Below, piece by piece: positions 40,376 through 51,136 of a stretch of DNA of 64,000 nucleotides. Position numbers and translations under genes: made by a program. The notes under the pieces were generated by a model. It was not told where the DNA came from. It did no database searches and saw nothing but the letters and a program-made list of their open reading frames with translations. Origin of the DNA: Hybos culiciformis (lineage: Eukaryota; Arthropoda; Insecta; Diptera; Hybotidae). Each line of letters opens with the position of its first letter. Position 1 is the stretch's first letter. The stretch spans positions 120,761,812 to 120,825,811 of the forward strand of contig OZ023273.1 of the NCBI GenBank assembly GCA_964007475.1. Direction: 5' to 3'.

Positions 40376-43300
40376 TTATGCTGCAATTAGCTGAAATGAA
40401 AAATAAGAATAAAATTAGTTAATATTGATACATTATTAAGTCTTAAGTAAAAAATGATGTTCTTTAAAAATACAATCTATATGAGTGGTCAAAAAACAAG
40501 AATAACCGTAAAATTAAAAAAAAAAAAGGTTTAGTTATACACTATAAAATATTATTTTGGTAATTCGCATTTAAAATTCAAACGCAGAACGCAGTGTTTA
40601 TTTCCAAATTGTTTATCATATTTTACATAAAACAGATATGTACTAAAAAAAAGTGTTTGAACTCAAAAGCTAATTATTTTTATGAAAACATCCCTTTTAA
40701 CTAGATATCAAAGTCGACAAAAAATGCAACTTGCGTTATCTTTTATGAAACAATAAAAATAATTTTAACTACCACCGATTTGAAATATGTATATTATTTT
40801 AAATTCGAACAAACTAATTAAAATATGAAAATACCGATAAATACTATAGAACTGAACACGATATATAGAAAAAAAAATATTAAGTATGTACATTATATTT
40901 ATTAAGTTTCGAGTTGAAAAATTAACTTACGGATTTTACGGTTGATTTAATGAAATCTTTTTTATCTGTTAAGTCAAAATCTGGATATTTAGCATATACT
41001 TGTTTGCATACTGTTTTCATTGTTATTTCTTCTAAATTAGCTTCATCCAAAATTTCTTTAACGTATTTTTTAATATCATCATCCTAAAATTATAAAAATT
41101 TATAAAAATTATGGGTTGCCTTTTATTTTATATCGCCAATTTTTTGGCGATTTTTCAATTCACTTACAGTTGGTGGTTTATTTTTTTTTTTTGATGTTAA
41201 AGGCTCATCGTCTTCGGATACTTCTTCTTCTTCTGAAGTTTCTTTTTTAGCTTTTTTAGCTGGTGGTCGCTTCATTGGAACTAAAAAAAAAAATAATTAT
41301 GAAATAAATATAGATATTTAAACTTGGAATTGGCAAAACTGTTAATTAATAATTAATAATTTAATAATTAAATTAAAAGTTTTTGTACAATTAATTGGAA
41401 ACACATTTCAACGATCTAAGCTTTCTAGTGTTTTAAATCAATAGTCATAAATTTTTCTTAACAACTTTAGCAATTAATGCAAACCAGTGTATATAAACTA
41501 TTATGTTTATAAATTATAATGAGTCACCAAATGTAGACCATTCTTCAAAGTATCTTTTAATAGTCAAATTTTTCTGATAACAAGATTTTAAATTATCTCA
41601 AATATTGCATTAATAATGGGAAAAATACGTTTATAATTAAGTTTTATTAAATTAATCAGTCTGAAGCTGTCAGTGTAATTTGAATTAACGTCATATGACC
41701 TAGAATTTACGTAATGTAAAATATACTTATACTATCATGCTAATTAAAGAAATTTTTGAAACATTTTATTACCTTTTCCTTTATCTTTAATGTTCGCAGG
41801 AGATTTACTGTTTTTAGTTGACGATGGGACGGGCTTACGTTTTGATTTCGAATTTTCCTGAAATAAATTTTATATGTAATTTTATAGAAAACGTATATAA
41901 GAAGTAAAAATCAATAAATACCTCACTTCCCTCGCTTTCTTCTTCTATTTCAGAAATTTCTTCCTCCGATTCTTCTTCGCTTTCGGATTGATTACGTTTT
42001 TTCCCACGTCCCCCTCCACCACGTTTAGCGCCTCCACGTTTAGTGGCTGTACCTTTTTTACCACGCTGTCTACCTGTTGGTGGTTTTTTGCTGTTACGCT
42101 TCTTTCTTGGTTCATCATCACTTTCTTCTTCGTCTCCAGATAGTTCACTTTCATCTAATTCATCTTCCTCTTCTTCTTCATCTTCTGATTCTGAATTTTT
42201 CTTATTTCTTCTTGATGATGATGACCCAGATTTTACTTTTCCACCAGCTTTTTTACGTGCAGCTTCAGAACCTGATCCAGCAGAGGGATTATACTAAAAT
42301 ATAATTTATATTTTTAGTCAATTTTCTGAATATTGAATTTTAAATTAAAATCAAACATTTAAAAAATATCCATTTTCTTTATACAATTATTTATTAGACA
42401 AACAATAAGCCAAGAAACTATCGCGCGTAAGTCGTTATTTATGTTTTAGACAAGAAATAAAAGCTTAGGACGTTATTTCACAATTTAGAAATTTCGGTTC
42501 TTAACAATTTTCTTTTAATTAAAAGAAAAAATCTACTTAATTTGTGCCTCTCTTTTAAATTGAATTCATTTTTCTAAAAGGAAAAATATATATGTATTTA
42601 AAAATTTACCCAGTTTTTTCTCTTTTTTACAATAAATTTCTGTAAGTAAGTAGTTACATTTAAGAATTTACTTATTTTTTGGAATTTTACATTACTTTTG
42701 TGTAAAAGGACAAAAGTATATTTTAAAACCTTAAGAATATTTTTCGTGCTCCCCCTGTTAACATTAGTTTAGGCTTTTATTTTCTAATTTTCATAAAGTC
42801 TTGGATTTCTATATGCATGAAATATGATGAAGTATACTACACTTACTACACTTACATCAGATTCACTCTCAGAATCGTTTTTGCGCCTTCTTTTCGGTGC
42901 TGGTATTTTTTCTTCTTCTGAACTCGAATAATCTACATACGATGACGTATTTCTTTCTAAAAAATTAATTTAATTTAGTTTATGACCTTTTTTAAAAAAG
43001 AAAAATCTTAATTTTACCTCTGGTACTTTTTCCTGCTGTCGCACGCATAGGCCGACCTGTTGAAGACTTTTTATTTACTTCAACATTGTTTTTAGTTTTA
43101 GGTTTTTCTTCCTGCTCCTCATCATCATCTTCAGCTTCTTCAGCGTCATCTTCGCCTGCTAATCTCTCAACATTACCATCAGGTGAAAATAAAAATTTAC
43201 AAATTCTTTGAGCGATGTCTTCTTTACTTCCTGGAAAATAATTTTTTTTTTCAGAATTTTTTTTATAATTAAAAAAACTATTCTGATATATTTTACCTTT

Positions 43301-46300
43301 TTTATCCAATTCCAGAACATCACAAACATGCTTCAATGCCTTAATATCATTTTTCTCAATAAATTTTAATTTTGACTTGTGACCTTCAGAGTCCGGTTCG
43401 AACTCAAAACCAGCAAAACTTCTTAAATTTTTTTTAACAACATTATGTTTTCCTTGTACATCAAAACATATCTAGAATTAGTTTGACATTGTTAAATTTT
43501 TTTTTTTCAAATTCAAAGCAATTTTTATGCTTCTTGAGATTAATATAAATACCAAAAATATAATTATTAGAAAATATATTTCTTCGAACATTTTAAAAAC
43601 ACAAACGGAACTGTCTTGTGAAAATAATTTGCAAAACACTGATGTAAATTACTTATTTTCGGTTCAGTTTAATATTTTCAAATATTACCTCGTGTAAGAG
43701 TTGCAACTGTTCAACCCGATTTTTGTTGAAATTATCATGAATTTTTATAATTTCACCTAGTGAAACTAAATCTTCTTCTTGTAGCTCTTCTTTTTTATTT
43801 TCGTTGTCCTTTTTATCCTCTTTTTCAATTTCAGAGGCACCATTGTTTGCAGCAGCTTTAACCGTTTTCACTTCAGTCTTCTTTCCTTTTTTCTCAACTT
43901 TTTCTTCTTCTTCGTCTTCTTCCTCATCATCTTCCTGTTCTTCTTCAGCTTCTTCTGGAAGAAAAAAAAATTAATTCATTAACATTATAGACTGGTAAAA
44001 AAAAGTTATTGTATTTCGCATCTTAATAAATACATATCTGTAACACTGAAGTGATGCGACAAATAGCCCTAAAATTCGTCAAGAATATTCATGTATGTTA
44101 AACTAGATAGACGCGGGCGGAATGTTCTCGCAATTCTCATTACATATAAGTCAACTGGCCTTACTGCCTTAACCAATGGGCTTAATTATTCTAACCGAAC
44201 CATTCGATTTGTTTTACAAACTCAATAACTGTTATCAATTTAGTTCTCTATGATTAAATGAAGTATACTCCTTCTTAGTGAAATATAATTTCTCGTTCCT
44301 CATACATAAACTGCATGCCATACTATTCTGATTGGTTTTTAAAGACATGCCCCGTACATATTCCCGCAACAAAAAAATCTTTAGTTAGATTTAGGTTCTC
44401 TAAACAGGCCCTACTAAATTTTCCTAATTCAGTTATCCTCACATCTACTTTCTAGTTGTATATTCTACAAGTTTTTTACCGCCGTCGGGTTTTCCTAAAT
44501 ATCCACCATTTAATTCTAAAATCTCTTAAAATGATCGTCAGTGTTCTAAAATTCTGTCATAAACATTGTTCGTTAAATTTTTCACCCACTTAAATTCCAT
44601 AAAGTTCTTCAACTTCGCCATTGAAATTAAGAACCAGGAAATATTAAATTTAGCTTGATTTGGAAAAAAAAATCATGCAAGTTATTATTTACCTTCCTCT
44701 TCTTCATCTTCTGCTTCTTCTTCTTCCGTATCTTCATTTTTTGATTTTTTATTACTTTTAATGTCCTCTTTTTTATTTTTTTTATCAGCCGAATCCTCAG
44801 TTTTTGATTTTTCATCAACTGTAATGTAAAAAAATGTATGCACATTAATTAATGAACTAAACAAGTAAATATTATTGATTTTATTTATGTTATATATTTT
44901 ATTTTAAAAACAAAAGCAACAGCTTTAATATAAATCAATAAAAATTTATATTTTTTCCAAATAATTCTAAGACAATTATAAAAATATCCTTGATTTTTAT
45001 TGCAATTTTAGAATCTTGATATGTACTGCTATAAAAAAAAATGTATTACAATATCATTCATAGAATAATATTATCATTATCAACAAATGAAAAGTATATT
45101 TAGGAAACATTTCCAAATTAATAATTTAATTCATTTCTAGAATGATCGTTATAAACGAACTGGATGACTGCCAAAAGTTTCATTATCCTACATTGGGTAT
45201 GTGTAAATTTGTTCGGTGGACGAACCAAGCGTTAGGGTTGTTTTATTGGATTATAATGTGGCCCCTTCCAATTTTTAGATTGCAGTATTTAAAAAAAAAA
45301 AAAGAGGTTTACATTTTATATACATATTTTATATACATTGCTTCGTTTTAACTTTATTTTAAATTAAATGTTTTGTTCCTCTATATGGAATGCTTTAATT
45401 CAAGTCGTTTTCTTGAATTTTAGCAATGGAATATCAGAGAATTTTTAATTTTTATTTACCTTGATCATTACTAAATAAAATTCACCAATTTCAGAATTTT
45501 ATATGAACAAATCAAGGCTCATGTATAACTACATAATAAAATCTTATAAATTAAATAAATTGTATTTTTTTTTTGTAGTAACAAAAACTCTGGAAGTAAC
45601 ATCAAATGCTTATTTTGCAAATTTGTTCAAAGACACATGAACAATGCATATTATAATTATAAAATTTTTTCGATTTAATTCCTAATGAGGGGTCATCCGA
45701 TTCATTAATTTTCGATACTAATTATGTTCTTATTAATTTTGCATGTAATTCTTTATTCTTAAAAACTTCCACTGTGCAAATTAAAACTAATTCATTGAAA
45801 TAATTTTGGAGGCCTACAAAAACATTTTTCTTCTATTTGTAGTTTATTTTATTCAGAAAAAATAAAATATTAATCATAGAAATAAAAAATCCAACTTTGA
45901 TATTGTTCTTTTGAAATGTTTCTTTTATTTGGAATGCTTAAATTCAAGTGTTTTCTCGAATTTTGCAATGGAATAAATAAGAATTTTAATTTACCTTGAT
46001 CATTACTAAATAAAATTCACCAGTTTCATAAATTTATATGAACAAATCAAGGGTATTATAATCTATGGCATACATAAACGAAGAATTAAAAATATTATTT
46101 TCCTAAATTTTTCTGCTATTTGTAGTTTATTTTATCCCGAAAAAATAAATAATAATCAGAAAAATAAAATATCCATCTTTGGTATTGTTGTTTTGAAATG
46201 TTTCTTGATTTGGAATGCTTAAATTCAAGTGTTTTCTTGAATTTTAACAATGGAATAAATCAGAATTTTGATTTACCTTGATCATTACTAAATAAAATTC

Positions 46301-48065
46301 ACCAATTTCAGAAATTTATATGAACAAATCAAGGGTATTATAATCTATGGCACAATTAATAATGTGATAAATTTAAGATAAAATTATATTATATTTAACT
46401 ACTGACCACAGATTTAACAAACAATAAAACTTCGGAAATTTCTTCCAACTATTTGAAAATAAAATTTAGAAGAATAGTGAAAGCTTTTAAACTGTTTGAA
46501 AGTAAATTTCTTTCTAGCTTGATTTATAATTTAATCAAGTTTAACCCCTGAGTTTTCTTTAAGATCATTCATTCAAATTTTTCAAATCACTTAATCGAAC
46601 AATGTACACTTGGAGTCAAATATGCTATCGAGAATGAGTTTTAATACCTACCTACGTAACTGATGAAGAAATAAGTAAATTGAAAGCTAGTTAACTATGA
46701 AGACAATCAAAAGCGATATCATGAAAAGCGTTTAAGTTAAACTCGGTCACCTTGATTACCATAATAATCCAAGTAATCGACGACAAATAAATTATGAAAA
46801 TTCCAAATGCTACGTACGATATTATAGATAAATATTTATAAATTTTTTATTATTTTTTCGTAGTTAGGTATGTTAATTATACCTAGGTAGGTAATGTTAA
46901 ATAAAAAATCTAAAAAAAATTAATTAAAAAATACTAAGCTAAGTATTTAAATACTTCATTACACATTGAAATATGTATAATTTTTATTATAGTATGTATA
47001 TGTAGGTACCTAGTTTATTTTTTGTATAAGAATTTTTCGTATTATGTCTTATGTAGCGAACAATAGTTCTGTAATTATACAGATATATGTAGGTACCTAC
47101 TATTTTGTTGTTGCATAGCGACGTAATTTTAAACTTACGATAAAAAGAATTTGATTAGGTATCTCTAAAACTTTCTTCTTTCTTTCTTTTAACACCGGAA
47201 ACTAATTATATATGACAGATTAACACCTAAAAACGTTTTGGCAATCCTTTATCTCATCTCAACTAGAAAAATCTATATCTATACATTTAATAAGTTATCC
47301 GGCCGGCTATGTTTAAATATATTTATTTTTACCCCACAGGAACACAGAATAAAAACTGAAATACATTTTTACTGAGAAAATTTAATATGGACTCTATGAT
47401 GAAAACGTCACATCAAAAAACATAGGAAACTTAATATAAACCACAAAATCAACACGTAAACCAGCAAATTGAAAAAAAAAAAAAAAAAAAAAACAAACCT
47501 TTATCATTTAATTTTTCTTCAGCAGCCGGCTTATCATTTTTTGAATCATCAGCAGCAGAAGCGGAGGATGTTTCCTCAGTTTTGCATTCTTTTGCCTAAA
47601 AACAAGAACAAAAATTAAAACTCATGGAAAATAAATCAACATTTTTTTATTTAATTTGAATTTAAAAAATGTGTTGAATAAAAAGATGGCGCTTTTTTTT
47701 TTTTTTTTTTAAGAATCACGATTTTTATTATCATTAGTAAACATTAAAAAAAAAAATTATACTTTACAAATTAAAATAAAATTTATTAAAAAGTTTATCG
47801 CGGGAAAAATGCAATTTAAAAAAAAAAAAGAAAACAAATACACAAAAAAAATACTTTTTCTTAAAAAATTTTGATGCCGCGACGCCATATTTAGATTTTT
47901 TTTTTTTTTGATGTGATGTGACGCGCACTTATGGCACTTTTTTTTCTATAAATTTATTAATATTTTATTTCTTAGAAAACTTATTAATTTTATTTTATTT
48001 TCAACTAATATAATAGAACAATATTTCAAATACTTATTTCTAATTAATTTTACATTTCTTACCAT
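40376..48065 (-). CDS. Dek: DEK chromatin-architecture protein
   Basis: Twelve coding exons join in phase: 48065-48063, 47595-47499, 44818-44693, 43954-43689, 43471-43297, 43230-43018, 42956-42856, 42293-41922, 41857-41773, 41280-41168, 41083-40931 and 40390-40376 (572 residues). Residues about 150-240 match the DEK DNA-binding core: LVSLGEIIKIHDNFNKNRVE, LHEICFDVQGKH, VVKKNLRSFAGFEFEP and a SAP-type helix pair ALKHVCDVLELDKKG / EDIAQRICKFLFSPDG. Long Glu/Asp/Lys-rich linkers flank it. The C-terminal DEK domain (about 518-572) reads DDDIKKYVKEILDEANLEEI, TVCKQVYAKYPDFDLTDKKD and ends KSLIAA. Known role: abundant nuclear protein that binds structured DNA, constrains supercoils and acts as a histone chaperone. 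The first coding exon carries only the ATG and the last only five codons. The largest intron (44819-47498) holds tandem repeats. Confidence 0.95.
45370..46350. repeat. Three-copy intronic repeat in DEK
   Basis: A segment recognisable by GGAATGCTT followed by ACCTTGATCATTACTAAATA and AATTCACCA recurs with GGAATGCTT at 45387, 45931 and 46212. The last two copies are about 281 bases apart and share an upstream part (CTATTTGTAGTTTATTTTAT at 45833 and 46117), so they are a tandem duplication; the first copy is shorter and more diverged. None is coding. Confidence 0.8.
47472..47493. repeat. Homopolymer tract just inside a DEK intron
   Basis: Twenty-two consecutive A on the + strand, hence a T(U) run in the DEK transcript starting five bases beyond the exon boundary at 47499, right after the unusual donor GTTTG. 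Confidence 0.9.
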
Positions 48066-48311
48066 TTTTTTTGGTGATTTTTCTTTCCACCCAACAAGGT
48101 TTACTTTTTCAAAACTTTAAGTTTTTTTTCTTTTTTTTAAATTAAAATTTAAGCAACTTCACGTCTTTCATAAAAACAAATGAAGTTGTTAACAAAAAAT
48201 GAAGCGTCAATGAGTGTCAGAAACGTTTTTAATTAGCTAGTTTTGTAATGAAAAGACTCGCGTCGCAACTATAACATCAGCTTTGCTGTTCAATATTACC
48301 AGAATCAGTGG

Positions 48312-48830
48312 CGGGGGTTGGACATTTGTCCACGGGACATTTGTCCGCGATTTGTTTTTGTATCGCGGACATCAAAATGACATTTGTTCGCGATTCGAAA
48401 TGACTTTTGTCCTCCGCGGACAAATGACATTTTGCAAAATGACATTTGTCCGCTAAAAACTGAAAATCAATCGCGGACAAATGACATTTTGTAAAATGAC
48501 ATTTGCCCCTAAAAATTTAAAATTTCAATCGCAGACAAATGACATTTTGCAACATGACATTTGTCCGCTAAAAATTTGAAAAATCAATCGCGGACAAATG
48601 ACATTTTCCAAAATGACATTTGTCCGCTAAATTTTGAACATTCAAGCGCGGACAAATGTCATTTTGCAAAATGTCATTTGTCCGCTAATTTTGAGACATT
48701 TGTCCGCGGCGGACAAATGTCATTTTACAATCGCGGACAAATGACATTTTGTAAAATGACATTTGTCCGCGAAGTTTTCCATACAAATTTCATCGCGGAC
48801 AAATGTCCCGCGGACAAATGTGACGGCGCC
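48312..48830 (-). mobile_element. Palindrome-array transposon (copy 2), inverted relative to copy 1
   Basis: Reading on the minus strand, this copy starts GGCGCCGTC and ends in the CCAACCCCC-type end, the same termini as copy 1. Flanks are ATCAGTGG (48304-48311) and ATCAATGG (48831-48838), an 8-bp duplication with one mismatch (a 9-bp reading also fits). The interior has about five palindrome units built from GCGGACAAATGACATTTTGC and its complement, with the same ends as copy 1 (TTTGTATCGCGGACATCAAA near one end, TTTTCCATACAAATTTCATC near the other). It lacks the GC-rich nested insert. It lies about 250 bases upstream of the DEK start codon. Confidence 0.87.
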
Positions 48831-48896
48831 ATCAATGGCATCTGACTCATAATAATTTAAAAAAATTAAATAATAGGAAAATGAAAGTAAATTTAA

Positions 48897-49311
48897 GGTA
48901 CTTTTCCGTTAGCCGGGCGCTTTTTGCGCCGCAAAAAATTTTACGGCGCAAATTTACGGCGCCAAAAATGTTAGTGAAAACTTATGGTAATTTAAAATGA
49001 ATAGTTTTTTCGTGTATCGGTGGGCAGCTGCCGCCTCCCCCGAACTCCCTAGGGCACCACTTTTTTTTTATTTTTCCTTGGCGCGCTTCGCGCGATGCGA
49101 ATGGGACGGGGACTGTTGTGCAGAAATTTACTGGATACCCGTCCCATTCGCATCGCGCAAAGCGCGCCAAGCCAAACAGCCGTCCCCCGATACACGAAAA
49201 AACTATTCATTTTAAATTACCATAAGTTTTCACTAACATTTTTCGCGCCCTACATGTGCGCCGTAAAATTTTTTTGCGCCGCAAAAAGCGCCCGGCTAAC
49301 GGAAAAGTACC
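48897..49311. mobile_element. 415-bp foldback MITE with 8-bp target duplication
   Basis: Ends GGTACTTTTCCGTTAGCCGG and its inverted copy are flanked by AAATTTAA on both sides (48889-48896 and 49312-49319). The arms pair over most of the element, including TTTTTTCGTGTATCGG and GCGCGATGCGAATGGGACGG with their complements, so the whole unit would fold into a long hairpin with a short loop. Short open frames inside are by-products of the GC-rich arms. Duplication length suits a hAT- or P-type family. Confidence 0.9.
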
Positions 49312-49529
49312 AAATTTAATTAATTTAAATTTAAATTCAAATATATGCAGATAATATTATTAATTATTTATGATTTGGTTAGACTGGGCGTGGTGGACGC
49401 GACGGTAAGGTATTTTTACCATAAACTCCTACATTTTCTTTCGATAACATTTTAAGCTCATAGGGGACGCTTTGGAATTTATTAAATACTTCCTTAATTT
49501 AGCCGGTCAATGGTACATATGATGATGAT

Positions 49530-49844
49530 CAGAGCGACGCGATCATCGATTTCGAGCTAGCGCGAGCGACGCAGCGACGTTTTTTGGCCTAGCAGCAGCG
49601 AAAAATTTTTAGGTGAAAGCGATCGCTAGCAGCCATATAAGTTTCAAAAAAAACAAGCAGCGACGAAATTTTTGTTTTTTTTTTGTTTTTTGTTTTTTTT
49701 TTTTTTTTTTTAACGGTTTTTTTTGTTAGCGATTATCAGTGGCGCAGCAGCGATTAAGAATTTTTTTTTTAGCCGCAGCCCCCAAAAATTCAAAATTTCG
49801 CTGCTTAGCCGCCGCGACTAAAAATATGATCGCGTCGGCCTCTG
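49530..49844. mobile_element. hAT-like MITE (315 bp)
   Basis: Left end CAGAGCGACGCGATCAT and right end, read on the other strand, CAGAGGCCGACGCGATCAT are flanked by ATGATGAT (49522-49529 and 49845-49852). CAGAG-type termini with an 8-bp duplication are typical of hAT elements. The interior is a run of AGCAGCGA-like motifs and homopolymer T with no coding capacity. Confidence 0.85.
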
Positions 49845-50354
49845 ATGATGATTATTAATTTATAAGTTTATGATATGATGATTGTTTACAAAAACAGACA
49901 ATACTCGAAGTCAAAAAGAGCGGAGTAGTTTAGTTAATATGAACGGTAGTAGATAGATTAGATATAATAGAATCTAAAGAAATTTGAACAAAACACAACA
50001 CAATTCAAAATATCTAAATAAGTTGAATTTTGTTGATTGTTAAGAAGTATTTTTTTATTTTTAGTAAAGTTATGTTAGAAAACAAGTAGCTTCTGCTTGC
50101 TGAAACAAAGTGAGATTATGTTGTTGGGTCTTACAATTAACACGCATATTTTAACTGAAAAGGAAATTGGATTAATTTGTTAAAATCTAATTAAGGTAGG
50201 TAAATCAACCACCACAAATTTCAGCCACATCGGGCTTGTACACGTAAACTGCAGTCTAGCCAAAAATCCAAAGGATATGAATCCTCCTAATCCTAAGTAG
50301 AGTAGTATTATAAACAACAAATTGATTTACTGACTTATGTAGGCATAAAGAATT

Positions 50355-50690
50355 ATTTTTATTTTAGGATAGAATGATAGATACCTACTCGCAGTTCAGC
50401 AGAAAGCTTTTTAGGATGGTAGAATAAATTAATAAAGTTTAAAATATTTTAAAAATGGACATTTGGAAATTAATTTGTTATCACAATTTTTTTTGAGGTT
50501 TGTAGACATGTTAAATAAAATTTTTATTTTAGGATAGAATGATAGATACCTACTCGCAGTTCAGCAGAAAGCTTTTTCGGATGGTAGAATAAATTAATAA
50601 AGTTTAAAATATTTTAAAAATGGACATTTGGAAATTAATTTGTTATCACAATTTTGGTTGAGGTTTGAGGTTTGTAGACATGTTGTTAAA
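50355..50690. repeat. Direct tandem duplication, about 165 bp
   Basis: ATTTTAGGATAGAATGATAG begins at 50361 and again at 50526, and the following sequence through AATTTGTTATCACAATTTT is nearly identical in the two copies. Only a few substitutions and a small insertion separate them, so the event is recent. It lies 450-780 bases upstream of WRNexo. Confidence 0.9.
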
Positions 50691-51136
50691 TAAAATAAAC
50701 TAAAGAGCTACCTACCTTTCTCATTTATTTAGGGTTTGGACAAATAAAAAATAATAATCCAAGTTTTTTCCGTGTGTGCAGATGAATCAAATTTATATTT
50801 TTCTTAATTTTAAAGTCAAAGTTACAGTCGCTGAAAACTGATCCTGGCCTGGCCAAATACTATTATTGTCTACAAATTTATAGTTGTTACCTGAATTCTG
50901 TACTTTTGGTTCTATCTCTCCTTACTTAATTACATTGATTGCTTAATAACTTAAAAGCAAAAACATCACTTCTTTTCTTTAAAAAAAACCTTTCACTTAA
51001 TGTATTACTTATGTATATATTTTCTTATGCTTGCTGCACTTCTCAAAAGAACATTGCATTGATGCTAACATTTCATACATTTCTTTAGATTTATTTCGTT
51101 CTACTTCATTGGATAATTGCCCAATAATTCTTACAA

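Larger units (their letters stand above)
48066..51136. promoter_or_regulatory. Shared upstream region of the divergent genes DEK and WRNexo
   Basis: DEK (start 48065, -) and WRNexo (start 51137, +) diverge across about 3 kb. The region is crowded with mobile DNA: a palindrome-array element (48312-48830), a 415-bp foldback MITE (48897-49311), a hAT-like MITE (49530-49844) and a direct duplication (50355-50690). The DEK promoter and 5' leader are probably within 48066-48311, the stretch before the first element. The WRNexo promoter is probably between about 50700 and 51136. No core promoter motif can be assigned with confidence. Confidence 0.45.

Noticed and set aside
42043..42304. Ser-rich and Leu/His-rich frames on the + strand
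   Set aside because: Antisense shadows of the Glu/Asp/Ser-rich DEK exon 42293-41922.
48997..49319. Overlapping 60-74 codon frames
   Set aside because: They lie inside the arms of the foldback MITE and mirror each other on the two strands.
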